Program-made: the position numbers and the translations under genes
Shown: piece by piece, positions 1 through 9,425 of the stretch
Position numbering within the stretch: the stretch's first letter is position 1
How the letters are laid out: each line of letters opens with the position of its first letter
NCBI RefSeq assembly: GCF_900067135.1
Contig: NZ_FJUR01000001.1
Span: 1,491,501-1,555,500 of the forward strand
Reading direction: 5' to 3'
Length of the DNA stretch: 64,000 nt
From: Rhizobium sp. 9140
GTDB taxonomy: Bacteria > Pseudomonadota > Alphaproteobacteria > Rhizobiales > Rhizobiaceae
The notes under the pieces: generated by a model
The model's input: only the letters and a program-made list of their open reading frames with translations
What the model was told of the DNA's origin: nothing
Databases searched by the model: none

Positions 1-27
1 AAATGGTGGATGCCCCGGCTCGCGTGA
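1..27 (+). CDS. 3' end of an upstream gene (partial)
   Basis: Reading from base 1, an open frame of eight codons (K-W-W-M-P-R-L-A) ends with TGA at 25-27, one base before the ribF start. Many rhizobial ribF genes follow a HAD-family gene, and the tight spacing suggests translational coupling. The fragment is too short to identify the protein, so this is only a likely gene end. Confidence 0.35.
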   Translation, partial: KWWMPRLA

Positions 28-28
28 C

Positions 29-1009
29 ATGACAGTCTTTCACCGCAACGAGACGAAAAATCCCTTGCCGGCTGCCCTCCACGGCGGCGTCATCGCCATC
101 GGCAATTTCGATGGCGTGCATCGCGGTCACCAGTCGGTGCTCGATCGGGCGCTGGCCGAGGCCCGTGCGCTCGGCGTCCCCGCGCTCGTGCTGACCTTCG
201 AGCCGCACCCCCGCGCCGTCTTCCGGCCCGACGAGCCCGTCTTCCGCCTGACGCCAGCGCCGCTGAAAGCCCGCATCCTCGAAGGCATGGGCTTTGCCGC
301 CGTCATCGAATATCCGTTCGATCGCAGCTTCTCGCAGGTGTCGGCGCATGATTTCATCCGTGACGTGCTGATGGACTGGCTGAAGGCCGGCCATGTCGTC
401 ACCGGGTTCGACTTCCATTTCGGCAAGGGCCGGGAAGGCGGCCCCGCCTTCCTGATGAAGGCCGGCACGGACAACGGCTTCGGCGTGACGCTGGTCGATG
501 CCTTTCGCGACGAAAACGCCGACGTCATCTCGTCCAGCCGTGTCCGCGGTCTGCTCGTGGAAGGCGACGTGGCGCAGGCGGCCGGCCTGCTCGGCTATCG
601 CTATACGGTGGAGGCGGAGGTTATCGGCGGCAAGCGGCTCGGCCGCACGCTCGGCTATCCCACGGCCAATATGCGCCTCGACCCCGGCGTCTGCCTGAAA
701 AACGGCATCTACGCCGTCCGCTTCCGTCGCGCCGACGGCTCCCTGCACGATGCCGTCGCCAGCTTCGGCCGCCGCCCGACCGTGACCAGCGATGGCGAGG
801 CCCTGCTCGAAACATTCCTGTTCGACTTTTCCGGCGACCTTTACGGCGAAATCGCCTCCGTCTCCTTCTTCGGCCACCTGCGCGACGAGCTGAAGTTCGA
901 CGGCCTCGACCCGCTGATCGTCCAGATGAAGCAGGACGACGCGGAGGCCCGCGCGCTTCTCGCCGGCGTGACCCCGCTCAGCGGGATCGATATGGGGCTG
1001 TGTTTCTAG
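29..1009 (+). CDS. ribF: Bifunctional riboflavin kinase / FAD synthetase RibF
   Basis: This cytoplasmic enzyme phosphorylates riboflavin to FMN and then adenylates FMN to FAD. The 326-residue length is typical. The N-terminal nucleotidyltransferase domain has the HxGH-type motif GNFDGVHRGH at residues 25-34, GFDFHFGKGREG at 126-137 and the S-S-R-V-R segment near 168-173. The C-terminal flavokinase domain has GYPTANM at 209-215 and the catalytic Glu in ETFLFDF near 261. The ATG at 29 directly follows the stop of the upstream frame. Identity is secure from motifs in both domains. Confidence 0.96.
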   Translation: MTVFHRNETKNPLPAALHGGVIAIGNFDGVHRGHQSVLDRALAEARALGVPALVLTFEPHPRAVFRPDEPVFRLTPAPLKARILEGMGFAAVIEYPFDRSFSQVSAHDFIRDVLMDWLKAGHVVTGFDFHFGKGREGGPAFLMKAGTDNGFGVTLVDAFRDENADVISSSRVRGLLVEGDVAQAAGLLGYRYTVEAEVIGGKRLGRTLGYPTANMRLDPGVCLKNGIYAVRFRRADGSLHDAVASFGRRPTVTSDGEALLETFLFDFSGDLYGEIASVSFFGHLRDELKFDGLDPLIVQMKQDDAEARALLAGVTPLSGIDMGLCF

Positions 1010-1055
1010 AGTTTGCCGTCGTAGCCGGCATCTTTCAGGTAGAACCCGTCCGGCA

Positions 1056-1304
1056 TCAGGCCGCGACCGGCAGGATGGGTGCTTGCCAGACGATTGCGGG
1101 GATCAGGCCCTTCAGAGGTGTCGTTGCCAGTTCCGGCAGCGAGATATGATTGTTGACGATCAACGCGATGGCCGCGTCCGCCATGATGGCCTGAAAGGCG
1201 TCGAGATCGTCGGCTTCGATATGCAGGCCCTCGATGTCGCTTTCGGAAATGAAAACCCCGGCTTCAGCATCCCAAACGGCCCTCACGAAGAACGTACGTT
1301 TCAT
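1056..1304 (-). CDS. DUF1902 small protein, probable partner in an antitoxin-like pair
   Basis: An 82-residue protein starts at the ATG ending at 1304, with a possible alternative at 1310 (84 residues). The N-terminus MKRTFFVRAVWDAEAGVFIS matches the DUF1902 pattern (V-R-A-x-W-D-x-E-A-G-V), a small beta-alpha-beta fold related to HicB-like domains. The start codon overlaps the stop of the upstream Phd-like gene (ATGA), so the two are translationally coupled. A GGGAGG sequence lies upstream, inside the end of the first gene. The function of DUF1902 is unknown. The operon context suggests a toxin-antitoxin role, which is inference. Confidence 0.75.
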   Translation of the reverse strand: MKRTFFVRAVWDAEAGVFISESDIEGLHIEADDLDAFQAIMADAAIALIVNNHISLPELATTPLKGLIPAIVWQAPILPVAA

Positions 1305-1591
1305 GCCCATGATCCTCCCAGTTCGACGTCCCGTCCCCGGTCGTCTTCCCGCTCGATATCGAGGTCGAACCCGTGATGACCAAGTCCTTCCATGAACTCC
1401 AAGAAGCTTTGCCGTGGTTGAGATCCGGTCAGCCGCTCGTGCTCCTCGACGCTGATGACGACGACGCTGTCGCGACCTCGCACCGTAACGCGTTGCGGAC
1501 CTTCGCTTCGCGCGCGCCGGACGACTTCGCTGAAGCGCGCTTTTGCGTCCTCCAGTTTCCAGGTCGGGGGCTTTGCGAGATCCTTGGCCAT
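1301..1591 (-). CDS. Phd/YefM-type antitoxin-like DNA-binding protein
   Basis: This 96-residue protein contains the Phd/YefM fold signature W-x-L-E-D-A-K-A-R-F-S-E-V-V-R-R-A at residues 11-27, followed by Q-R-V-T-V-R-G-R-D-S-V-V-V-I. Proteins of this fold bind their own operator through the N-terminus and neutralise a toxin through the acidic C-terminal tail, which is visible here at residues 72-92. The start at 1591 has a good GGGAG ribosome site 7 bases upstream. The usual Doc, RelE or PIN toxin is absent; the partner gene encodes a DUF1902 protein. Confidence 0.82.
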   Translation of the reverse strand: MAKDLAKPPTWKLEDAKARFSEVVRRARSEGPQRVTVRGRDSVVVISVEEHERLTGSQPRQSFLEFMEGLGHHGFDLDIEREDDRGRDVELGGSWA

Positions 1592-1878
1592 GGAATAACT
1601 CCCATCTCGTCAGATGGTCAGAATAGCGGAGCAGACCCGTAAAGTCCATTCGCTGCGTGCGGACGCCCCCTTCCATTCCGCTGTAAAAACCCTTAGACAA
1701 CGGGCCATCATGACACACATGCGGCTTGCGTCTTCCCTGCGAATTATCGGCCCGGCCTTCCGCGCGCGCTAAGCGGCCGGACGGTCCGGGTTTAAAGCAC
1801 TTGCGCCGCCGCAGGGCTTGCACGCCCCGCGCGTCTGTTTCCTGCCCCGACATCGCGCTTCCCCAGCGCCAGAGAATG

Positions 1879-4800
1879 ATGGCCGACATGACCGAGACCG
1901 CCCAGACTTTCGACTATTCCAAGACCCTCTATCTGCCCGAAACCGAATTTCCCATGCGCGCCGGCCTGCCGCAGAAGGAGCCGGAGATGGTGGCCCGCTG
2001 GCAGCAGATGGACCTCTACAAAAAGCTGCGCGCCTCCGCCGCCGGCCGTGAAAAGTTCGTGCTGCATGACGGCCCGCCCTATGCCAACGGCAACATCCAT
2101 ATCGGCCATGCGCTGAACAAGATCCTGAAGGACGTCATCACCCGTTCCTTCCAGATGCGCGGCTTCGACAGCAATTACGTCCCCGGCTGGGATTGCCACG
2201 GCCTGCCGATCGAGTGGAAGATCGAGGAGGAGAACTACCGCGCCAAGGGGAAGGGCAAGCCCGACCTCTCTGAACCCGCCGCCATGATCGAGTTCCGCCG
2301 CGAATGCCGCGCCTATGCCGAAAAGTGGATCAAGGTGCAGGCCGACGAGTTCAAGCGCCTCGGCATCACCGGCGATTTCGACAATCCCTACCTGACGATG
2401 AACTTTCACGCCGAAGCCCGCATCGCCGGGGAGCTGCTGAAGATCGCCAAAAGCGGCCAGCTCTATCGCGGCTCCAAGCCGATCATGTGGTCGGTGGTAG
2501 AGCGCACGGCGCTGGCCGAGGCGGAGGTGGAGTATCACGACGTCGAGAGTGATACGATTTGGGTGAAGTTCCCGGTTGTAAGTGGTTCAAGCGACTTGCG
2601 TCTTTCGCTCGCAGGTAATTCAAGGCGCTTGTTGCGCTCTTCGTCGAGTGCATCTGGAAATCATGGAACGCTTACTGATGGCCGCGATCTCCATGGCGCC
2701 TTCGTCGTTATCTGGACCACAACCCCATGGACGATCCCCGGCAACCGCGCCATCGCTTTCTCTAACCGTGTCTCTTACGGCCTCTACGAAGTCACCGAAG
2801 CCGCCAACGATTTCGGCCCGCGTCCCGGTGAAAAGCTGATCTTTGCCGATAAGCTGGCAGCCGAATCCTTCGCCAAAGCCAAGCTGCAGGCAAATCGTCT
2901 GCGCAACGTCGCGTCCGACGAACTTGCCACGGTCACCTGCGCCCACCCTCTCGCCGACCTCGGTTACACCTTCCCTGTCCCCCTCATCGCCGGCGATCAC
3001 GTCACCGACGACGCCGGCACGGGCTTCGTGCACACCGCGCCAAGCCACGGACGCGAAGACTTCGACGTCTGGATGGACAACGCGCGCGCGTTCGAATCCC
3101 GTGGCATCGACACCGCCATCCCCTTCCCGGTTGACGACGCCGGCTACTACACCAAGGACGCGCCCGGCTTCGGCCCGGAGGCGGAGGGTGGTCCCGCGCG
3201 CGTCATGGACGACAACGGCAAGAAGGGCAATGCCAACGAGCGCGTCATCAAGGCGCTGATCGCCACCAACACGCTCTTTGCCCGCGGCCGGCTGAAGCAT
3301 TCCTATCCGCATTCCTGGCGCTCCAAGAAGCCGGTCATCTTCCGCAACACGCCGCAATGGTTCGTCTACATGGACAAGGACCTTGCCGACGGCACGACCC
3401 TGCGCACCCGCGCGCTCACCGCCATTGACGACACGCGCTTCGTGCCGGCCGCCGGCCAGAACCGCCTGCGCGCCATGATCGAGGGCCGCCCGGACTGGGT
3501 GCTGTCCCGCCAGCGCGCCTGGGGCGTCCCCATCTGCGTCTTCGCCCGCGAGGACGGCACGGTGCTGAATGACGACGCCGTCAACGCCCGCATCCTCGAA
3601 GCCTTCGAGGCGGAAGGCGCGGATGCGTGGTTTGCGGCGGGCGCAAAGGAGCGTTTCCTCGGCAACGACCACGATCCCGCCGAATGGCGCCAGGTCATGG
3701 ACATCCTCGACGTCTGGTTCGACTCGGGTTCTACCCATGTCTTCACGCTGGAGGACCGGCCGGATCTCAAATGGCCGGCCGACGTCTATCTGGAAGGCTC
3801 CGACCAGCATCGCGGCTGGTTCCACTCGTCGCTGCTCGAAAGCGCGGCAACGCGCGGCCGCGCACCTTACGACACCGTCGTCACCCACGGCTTCATCATG
3901 GATGAGAAGGGGGAGAAGATGTCGAAGTCGAAGGGCAACGTCACCGCCCCTCAGGAGGTCATGAAGGATGCCGGCGCCGACATTCTGCGTCTCTGGGTCA
4001 TGACATCGGACTATGCCGACGACCTGCGCGTCGGCAAGGCGATCATCCAGACCAATATCGATGCCTATCGCAAGCTGCGCAACACCATCCGCTGGATGCT
4101 CGGCACGCTGGCGCACGACACTGGCGACGACGTCGCGCTGGCCGACATGCCCTCGCTCGAGCGGCTGATGCTGCACCGGCTGGCCGAACTCGACGAGGTC
4201 GTGCGCAGCGGCTACGACGCGTTCGACTTCAAGCGGGTGACGCGCGCGCTCATCGATTTCTCCAATGTCGAACTGTCGGCCTTCTACTTCGACATCCGCA
4301 AGGACGCGCTCTATTGCGACGCGCCGTCGAGCCTGCGCCGTCGCGCCAGCCTCTGCGTCATCCGCCGCATCTTCGAGTGCCTCGTCACCTGGCTGGCACC
4401 CATGCTGCCCTTCACCACGGAAGAAGCCTGGCTGTCGCTGAAACCCGATGCCGTCTCGATCCATCTGGAGCAGTTCCCCGAGCTGCCGGCCGAATGGCGC
4501 GACGAGGCGGTTGCCGAGAAGTGGCGCGTGATCCGCGATATCCGCCGCGTCGTCACCGGCGCGCTGGAGATCGAGCGACGCGAAAAGCGCATCGGCGCGT
4601 CGCTGGAGGCCGCCCCCGTCGTCTACATCGCCGATGCCACGACGGCGGAAGCGTTGGACGGTGAGGATTTCGCCGAGATCTGCATCACCTCGGCCATCGA
4701 GGTCGTCGTCGGCAAGGGTCCGGAAAACGCATTCCGTCTGGAAGGCGAGGGCAAGATCTCCGTCGAGCCGCGTCTGGCCGAAGGCCGCAAATGCGCCCGT

Positions 4801-4899
4801 TCGTGGAAGGTGACGACCGATGTCGGTTCCGATCCGGCCTATCCCGACGTCACCGCGCGCGATGCGGCGGCCCTGCGAGAGCTCGGCATTTCGCTCTGA
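1879..4899 (+). CDS. ileS: Isoleucyl-tRNA synthetase
   Basis: This cytoplasmic class I synthetase charges tRNA-Ile. The HIGH motif is at 2098-2109 and KMSKS at 3916-3930; the editing domain includes [14 protein letters not shown] codons at 1876, 1879 and 1888 are all possible; homologues as I recall them begin M-T-E-T/M-T-D-T, favouring 1888, and none has a strong ribosome site. The usual C-terminal zinc cysteines are reduced (C-A-R-S and V-T-A-R-D), as I remember for rhizobia. A stretch of about 40 codons at 2575-2694, just before the editing-domain motif, has low GC3 and a 33-bp internal repeat and looks like an insertion. Confidence 0.96.
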   Translation: MADMTETAQTFDYSKTLYLPETEFPMRAGLPQKEPEMVARWQQMDLYKKLRASAAGREKFVLHDGPPYANGNIHIGHALNKILKDVITRSFQMRGFDSNYVPGWDCHGLPIEWKIEEENYRAKGKGKPDLSEPAAMIEFRRECRAYAEKWIKVQADEFKRLGITGDFDNPYLTMNFHAEARIAGELLKIAKSGQLYRGSKPIMWSVVERTALAEAEVEYHDVESDTIWVKFPVVSGSSDLRLSLAGNSRRLLRSSSSASGNHGTLTDGRDLHGAFVVIWTTTPWTIPGNRAIAFSNRVSYGLYEVTEAANDFGPRPGEKLIFADKLAAESFAKAKLQANRLRNVASDELATVTCAHPLADLGYTFPVPLIAGDHVTDDAGTGFVHTAPSHGREDFDVWMDNARAFESRGIDTAIPFPVDDAGYYTKDAPGFGPEAEGGPARVMDDNGKKGNANERVIKALIATNTLFARGRLKHSYPHSWRSKKPVIFRNTPQWFVYMDKDLADGTTLRTRALTAIDDTRFVPAAGQNRLRAMIEGRPDWVLSRQRAWGVPICVFAREDGTVLNDDAVNARILEAFEAEGADAWFAAGAKERFLGNDHDPAEWRQVMDILDVWFDSGSTHVFTLEDRPDLKWPADVYLEGSDQHRGWFHSSLLESAATRGRAPYDTVVTHGFIMDEKGEKMSKSKGNVTAPQEVMKDAGADILRLWVMTSDYADDLRVGKAIIQTNIDAYRKLRNTIRWMLGTLAHDTGDDVALADMPSLERLMLHRLAELDEVVRSGYDAFDFKRVTRALIDFSNVELSAFYFDIRKDALYCDAPSSLRRRASLCVIRRIFECLVTWLAPMLPFTTEEAWLSLKPDAVSIHLEQFPELPAEWRDEAVAEKWRVIRDIRRVVTGALEIERREKRIGASLEAAPVVYIADATTAEALDGEDFAEICITSAIEVVVGKGPENAFRLEGEGKISVEPRLAEGRKCARSWKVTTDVGSDPAYPDVTARDAAALRELGISL
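2575..2694 (+). repeat. Low-GC in-frame insert in ileS with a 33-bp imperfect direct repeat
   Basis: Of the 40 codons here, 16 end in G or C by direct count, against a large majority in the flanks. TTCAAGCGACTTGCG at 2586 and TTCAAGGCGCTTGTTGCG at 2619 begin two imperfect copies with a period of 33 bp (11 codons). The segment encodes a Ser/Arg/Leu-rich loop between V-K-F-P-V-V and [11 protein letters not shown], where these two blocks lie close together in typical IleS proteins. The frame is kept throughout. Confidence 0.6.
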
Positions 4900-5125
4900 G
4901 GCGGCTTCTTCGCCTGAAGAGGCTTCGCGGCTCGAATGGGTGGACGTCATGAGAACCGGGTGAATTGCGCTCGCGCCGTTCATCCGGTAGAACCCTGCCT
5001 GAAAATGGGCGGATTTATCCGTCATGGGGCAGGAATTGGCGGGCAGATCGGCCCTGGCGTATCCCGGGGGGTCCGGGAGCGTCTGGAGGCTGGCGGGGCA
5101 GGCCGCACGCGCTGGAAGGGTTTGA

Positions 5126-5743
5126 ATGACAATGACGCGACAGTATGGTGCGGGCGCCGGCGTGCTCTCGATCCTGGCCGCAAGCCTGGTGCTGACCGGT
5201 TGTATCGGCGGGCCGACCTACGGGACGGACAAGACGGCCGGCGAGCACCTGATGGACGATCTCGGCAGCACGGTTAGCATGGGCGGCGACAAGGCGGCCA
5301 ACGTGAAGTACCAGCCGCGGCCGGGTCTCGTCCTGCCGCCATCCGGCGAACGCACGGCCCTTGTCCAGCCGCAGGCTTCGCTCGCCAACAAGGACAACCC
5401 GGCCTGGGTCGAATCGCCCGAGGAAACGCGCCAGCGCCTGCGCGAGGAAGCCGACGAGAATGCGGACCGGCCGGGCTATGTCTCGCCGCTCGCGAAAGCC
5501 TCGGCCAACGGCCGCAAGCTCACCGCCAAGGAGCAGCAGGAAGCCTATCGCGAAGCCCGCAAGGTGCAGATGGGGGCCTATGCCGACAAACGCCGTTTCC
5601 TCAGCGATCCCCCGCTCGCCTACCGCAAGGCACCCGAGGAAGCCCTGACGGATCTTGGCGAGGACGAAAGCATCAAGGAACGTCGTCGCAAGAAGGAAGC
5701 GCAGGTGCAGGGCAGCGGCAAGAAGTGGTGGCAGGTTTTCTGA
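5126..5743 (+). CDS. Hypothetical lipoprotein
   Basis: A 205-residue protein starts with a lipoprotein signal: a short basic N-terminus, a hydrophobic stretch A-G-V-L-S-I-L-A-A-S-L-V-L and lipobox L-T-G-C with the lipidated Cys at residue 26. The rest is polar, rich in Glu, Arg and Lys, and ends in a basic K-K-W-W-Q-V-F tail. The start at 5126 has AAGGG five bases upstream. It is probably anchored in the envelope facing the periplasm. I do not recognise a functional domain. The GNAT gene follows after 7 bases, so the two are probably co-transcribed. Confidence 0.85.
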   Translation: MTMTRQYGAGAGVLSILAASLVLTGCIGGPTYGTDKTAGEHLMDDLGSTVSMGGDKAANVKYQPRPGLVLPPSGERTALVQPQASLANKDNPAWVESPEETRQRLREEADENADRPGYVSPLAKASANGRKLTAKEQQEAYREARKVQMGAYADKRRFLSDPPLAYRKAPEEALTDLGEDESIKERRRKKEAQVQGSGKKWWQVF

Positions 5744-5750
5744 TCCGGCC

Positions 5751-6230
5751 ATGAGCGTCACGATCCGCGAGGCAACCATCGAGGATGCCGCTATCATCCT
5801 TCGCTTCGTGCGGGAACTGGCAGCCTATGAGAAGCTGGAGCACGAGGTGGAAGCGACGGTGGAGACCACCGCGAAGGCCCTCTTCGGCCCGGACAGCGTC
5901 TCCAAGGCCGTAATCTGCGAGCGCGACGGCGCGCCCATCGGCTTTGCCGTCTGGTTCCTGATCTACTCCACCTGGCAGGCCCGCAACGGGCTCTATCTCG
6001 AAGATCTCTACGTGACGCCGGAAGCGCGCGGCACGGGCGCCGGGCGCAGTCTGTTGCGGCATCTGGCAAGGATCGCCGTCGACAAGAATTGCGGCCGTTT
6101 CGAGTGGAGCGTGCTCGACTGGAACGAACCGGCCATCCGCGCCTATCGTGCCATCGGCGCGGAGCCGATGGATGGCTGGACCCGCTACCGTCTGACCGGC
6201 CAGGCCTTGCAGGACTTCGCAGCGGGCTGA
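5751..6230 (+). CDS. GNAT family N-acetyltransferase
   Basis: This 159-residue protein starts M-S-V-T-I-R-E-A-T at 5751. The GNAT acetyl-CoA loop is seen as L-Y-V-T-P-E-A-R-G-T-G-A-G-R-S-L-L at about residues 84-100, preceded by the L-E-D-L-Y strand and followed by W-N-E-P-A-I-R-A-Y-R-A-I-G-A. The layout matches the diamine/spermidine-acetyltransferase-like branch, but the substrate cannot be read from sequence. It lies 7 bases after the lipoprotein gene and ends 4 bases from the converging tadA gene. Confidence 0.88.
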   Translation: MSVTIREATIEDAAIILRFVRELAAYEKLEHEVEATVETTAKALFGPDSVSKAVICERDGAPIGFAVWFLIYSTWQARNGLYLEDLYVTPEARGTGAGRSLLRHLARIAVDKNCGRFEWSVLDWNEPAIRAYRAIGAEPMDGWTRYRLTGQALQDFAAG

Positions 6231-6234
6231 GGCT

Positions 6235-6693
6235 TTACCGCCGCGCCTCGAAGAAGGCGCGCAACAATCCCGCCGCTTCCGTTTCGCCGAGCCCCGAATA
6301 GACGTCCGGCGCATGGTGGCAGGTCGGCTGGGCGTAGAAGCGCCCGCCATGATCCACCCCGCCGCCCTTCGGGTCGCCGGCGCCGTAATAGAGGCGGCGG
6401 ATGCGGGCAAAGGAGATGGCGGCGGCGCACATGGCGCAGGGTTCGAGCGTGACATAGAGGTCCGCGCCGGTCAGGCGTTCCGCATTCAGTGCCTGTGAAG
6501 CTTGCCGGATGGCCTCAATCTCGGCATGGGCCGTCACGTCGCGGCGCTCTCGCGTCCGGTTGCCGCCGGCGCCGATCACGGTGCCGTCGAGCACGACGAC
6601 GGCGCCGATCGGCACCTCGCCGCGCGCCTGCGCCGCCCGTGCTTCCGCCAGCGCCAGATCCATGAACCCCGGTGATGCGGCCATTCGCGTCAT
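6235..6693 (-). CDS. tadA: tRNA-specific adenosine deaminase TadA
   Basis: TadA deaminates adenosine 34 of tRNA-Arg(ACG) to inosine. This 152-residue protein has the zinc-binding and catalytic motifs H-A-E at 56-58 and P-C-A-M-C at 85-89, plus the N-R-T-R-E-R-R-D-V-T-A-H-A segment typical of TadA. The start at 6693 gives the normal N-terminus, with AGAGA upstream. The gene is divergent from rluB with only 61 bases between the two starts, so both promoters must overlap there. Confidence 0.95.
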   Translation of the reverse strand: MTRMAASPGFMDLALAEARAAQARGEVPIGAVVVLDGTVIGAGGNRTRERRDVTAHAEIEAIRQASQALNAERLTGADLYVTLEPCAMCAAAISFARIRRLYYGAGDPKGGGVDHGGRFYAQPTCHHAPDVYSGLGETEAAGLLRAFFEARR

Positions 6694-6754
6694 TATTTCT
6701 CTTAACCCATCGGCTCCGACCTGATAGGAGAGCCTGAAAAGGCAGGCAACACAA

Positions 6755-8848
6755 ATGACATCCAATGACAAGCCCCAGCGGCCGCGCGGCAAGCCCGCAA
6801 GCGGCGGCAAGACGACAGACCGCGCGCCGCGCGCCGCGGCAGCCGACGGCAAGCCGGCCGGCAAGGCCAAATTCGGCAAGCCGGCATTCGGCAAAAACGC
6901 AGGCGAGAAGAAGCCCTTCGAAAAGAGAGAGGGCGGCAAGCCTGCGTTCGGCAAGCCCGCCTTCGGAAAGACCAGCGGGCCGCCGCGCGGCAAGCCCGCC
7001 TTTGCAAAGCGCGACGACGCAACGCCGAACGAAACGCGCCCGACGGAACGCCCGGCGTTCGACAGGCCGCGTGCCGAACAGGCCCGCTCCGACAAGCCCT
7101 GGGGCGAGCAGCCCCGTTTCGATAAGCCCCGCTCGGAAAAGCCCCGCTCGGACAGGCCCCCTTCCGACAAGCCGAGGTTTGACAAAACGAAATTCGATAA
7201 GCCGAAGTTCGAGAGGCCGGGAGGCGAGCGCTCCGCCGATCGGTCCACCGACGAGCGTCCTGCCCGCGCCCGCGCCGTGGCGGCAACAGCCGTTTCCGAC
7301 GAGGCGCCGCAGCGCATCTCCAAGATCCTCGCCCGTGCCGGCATCGCCTCGCGTCGCGATATCGAGCGGATGATCATGGAAGGCCGCGTCAGCGTCAACG
7401 GCACCAAACTGGAAACGCCGGTCGTCAACGTCACGCTGTCCGACAAGATCGAGGTCGATGGCCAGCCGATTCGCGGCATCGAGCGCACGCGCCTCTGGCT
7501 CTACCACAAGCCGACGGGTCTCGTGACCACGAACAACGATCCGGAAGGCCGTCCGACGGTGTTCGACCGCCTGCCGGAAGACCTGCCGCGCGTGCTGTCC
7601 ATCGGCCGTCTCGATATCAACACCGAGGGCCTGCTGCTGCTGACGAACGACGGCGGTCTCGCCCGGGTGCTGGAATTGCCGGCCACCGGCTGGCTGCGTC
7701 GCTACCGCGTTCGCGCCCATGGCAAGATCGAACAGGCCGACCTCGACAAGCTCAAGGACGGCATCGCCGTCGATGGCGTGCTCTACGGCGCGATCGACGC
7801 GACGCTCGACAAGGTTCAGGGCGCCAATGTCTGGATCACCATGGGCCTGCGCGAAGGCAAGAACCGCGAGATCAAGAACGTGCTCGGCGCGCTCGGCCTC
7901 GACGTGAACCGCCTGATCCGCATTTCCTACGGCCCGTTCCAGCTCGGCGAACTGCCGGAGGGTGCGGCGCAGGAAATTCGTGGCCGCACGCTGCGCGACC
8001 AGTTGGGTCCGCGCCTGATCGAGGATGCCAAGGCGAACTTCGACGCGCCGCTCTTCAACAATTCGGATGCCGACGACGAAGGGCCGCTGGTCTCGACGGA
8101 GCGCAGCGCCGAGCGTGGAAACGACCGTTCGGGCGACCGCGGGCAGGGCGCTTACGAAAAGCCAGCCTTCCGCGAAAAGACCGCTGATCGCAACGAGCGC
8201 CTGCGCGGCCGTCTCGATACGCGGCCGGCGGACAACAAACGAGGAGGTCGCGACAGCGCGCCGGCGGCGCGTGGCGATGGGCCGAAGCGCGATCAGCAGC
8301 TCGGCCGTCCGCGCAAGGCCAATGTCTGGATGGCGCCCGGCGCCCGTCCCCTGGCCGAAAAGAAGACCGGCTCCGAGGCCGCCGCCGCCGAGAAGCCGGT
8401 TCGCCGTGAGCGTCCCGAGGGCGCGCCCAAGGTGAAGCGCTACGGCCGCACGAAGGATGGTCAGGCGATTGCCGGCAAGCAGCGTTTCGACCCGGACCGC
8501 AAGAGCGGCGCGAGCTTTGCCCGGCCCGATAGCGGCCCCCGCGTCATCGTCGAGCGCGACAAGGACGACCGCGACTGGATCAAGGCCAGCGAGCCCCCGG
8601 TCCGCGAGGAACGCGGCGGCTTCAAGTCCCGCGACGGCGGCGATCGTGGCGACCGCGCCCCGCGCGGCGATGGCGAGCGTTCGTTCGGTCCCAAAAAGAG
8701 CTTTGGCGAGAAGAAGAGCTTCGGCGGCGATCGCCCGGCTGGCAAGTCCTTTGCCAAGCCTGGCGCCAAATCCGGTGGCAAGCCCTCCTTTGGCGGCAAG
8801 CCTTCGGGCGGAAAACCGGGCGGTTCCAAGCCGCGCGGCGGGAAGTAG
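6755..8848 (+). CDS. rluB: RluB/RsuA-family 23S rRNA pseudouridine synthase with long low-complexity arms
   Basis: The enzyme isomerises uridine in rRNA. At 697 residues it is more than twice the family norm. Residues 1-180 are a disordered basic arm with repeats such as G-K-P-A-F-G-K and S-D-K-P-R-F-D-K. The S4 RNA-binding domain is at 186-233 (Q-R-I-S-K-I-L-A-R-A-G). The catalytic Asp287 is in GRLDINTEGL (284-293), and K-N-R-E-I-K-N is at 369-375. Residues 430-697 form a second Lys/Arg/Gly-rich arm. RluB is the best guess within the family; RluE or RluF activity is not excluded. Confidence 0.9.
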   Translation: MTSNDKPQRPRGKPASGGKTTDRAPRAAAADGKPAGKAKFGKPAFGKNAGEKKPFEKREGGKPAFGKPAFGKTSGPPRGKPAFAKRDDATPNETRPTERPAFDRPRAEQARSDKPWGEQPRFDKPRSEKPRSDRPPSDKPRFDKTKFDKPKFERPGGERSADRSTDERPARARAVAATAVSDEAPQRISKILARAGIASRRDIERMIMEGRVSVNGTKLETPVVNVTLSDKIEVDGQPIRGIERTRLWLYHKPTGLVTTNNDPEGRPTVFDRLPEDLPRVLSIGRLDINTEGLLLLTNDGGLARVLELPATGWLRRYRVRAHGKIEQADLDKLKDGIAVDGVLYGAIDATLDKVQGANVWITMGLREGKNREIKNVLGALGLDVNRLIRISYGPFQLGELPEGAAQEIRGRTLRDQLGPRLIEDAKANFDAPLFNNSDADDEGPLVSTERSAERGNDRSGDRGQGAYEKPAFREKTADRNERLRGRLDTRPADNKRGGRDSAPAARGDGPKRDQQLGRPRKANVWMAPGARPLAEKKTGSEAAAAEKPVRRERPEGAPKVKRYGRTKDGQAIAGKQRFDPDRKSGASFARPDSGPRVIVERDKDDRDWIKASEPPVREERGGFKSRDGGDRGDRAPRGDGERSFGPKKSFGEKKSFGGDRPAGKSFAKPGAKSGGKPSFGGKPSGGKPGGSKPRGGK

Positions 8849-8854
8849 CGCCCG

Positions 8855-9418
8855 GTGCGCATCGTCGGGGGAGAATTTCGTGGCCGGGCTCTTGCGAGCC
8901 CGGCGACATCGGATATCAGGCCGACATCCGACAGGACGCGCGAAAGCCTGTTCAACATCCTCAGCCATGCCTATCCGGAACGGCTGGAGGAAACCCGCAT
9001 CCTCGACCTTTTCGCCGGAACAGGCGCGGTCGGGCTCGAAGCTCTGTCGCGCGGTTGCCGGCAAGCGCTGTTTGTCGAAAACAGCGCGGAGGGCAGGGGT
9101 CTGCTGCGCACCAATATCGAGACGCTGGGGGTCACCGGTCGCGCCAGGATCTTCCGGCGCGACGCGACCGACCTCGGCACTGTCGGCACCGTCGAACCCT
9201 TTCACCTCGTCTTCGCCGATCCGCCCTATGGCAAGGGTCTTGGCGAGCGGGCGCTGGCGGCGGCATCGGCCGGCGGCTGGATCCTGCCCGATGCGCTCGT
9301 CATTCTCGAAGAGCGCGCCGATGTGACGCCGATGGCCGGCCCCGATTTCGAGCCGCTCGACATCCGCCAGTTCGGCGATACCCGCATGCATTTCTATCGC
9401 TTCCGCAAGCGCGGCTGA
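8855..9418 (+). CDS. rsmD: 16S rRNA (guanine966-N2)-methyltransferase RsmD
   Basis: This 187-residue protein begins with GTG at 8855, six bases after the rluB stop, so the two rRNA-modifying genes form an operon. The N-terminus M-R-I-V-G-G-E-F-R-G-R is characteristic of RsmD. The SAM-binding motif D-L-F-A-G-T-G-A-V-G is at 51-60 and the catalytic D-P-P-Y at 122-125. It methylates the assembled small subunit. Confidence 0.94.
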   Translation: MRIVGGEFRGRALASPATSDIRPTSDRTRESLFNILSHAYPERLEETRILDLFAGTGAVGLEALSRGCRQALFVENSAEGRGLLRTNIETLGVTGRARIFRRDATDLGTVGTVEPFHLVFADPPYGKGLGERALAAASAGGWILPDALVILEERADVTPMAGPDFEPLDIRQFGDTRMHFYRFRKRG

Positions 9419-9425
9419 CGCGGCG

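Noticed and set aside
1592..1878. Riboswitch or T-box leader of ileS
   Set aside because: No T-box or conserved leader fold is visible, and T-boxes are not expected for aminoacyl-tRNA synthetases in alphaproteobacteria.
2620..5025. Open frame of about 800 codons antisense to ileS
   Set aside because: It lies wholly opposite a secure gene, has no ribosome site and no recognisable domain. High GC makes such antisense frames common.
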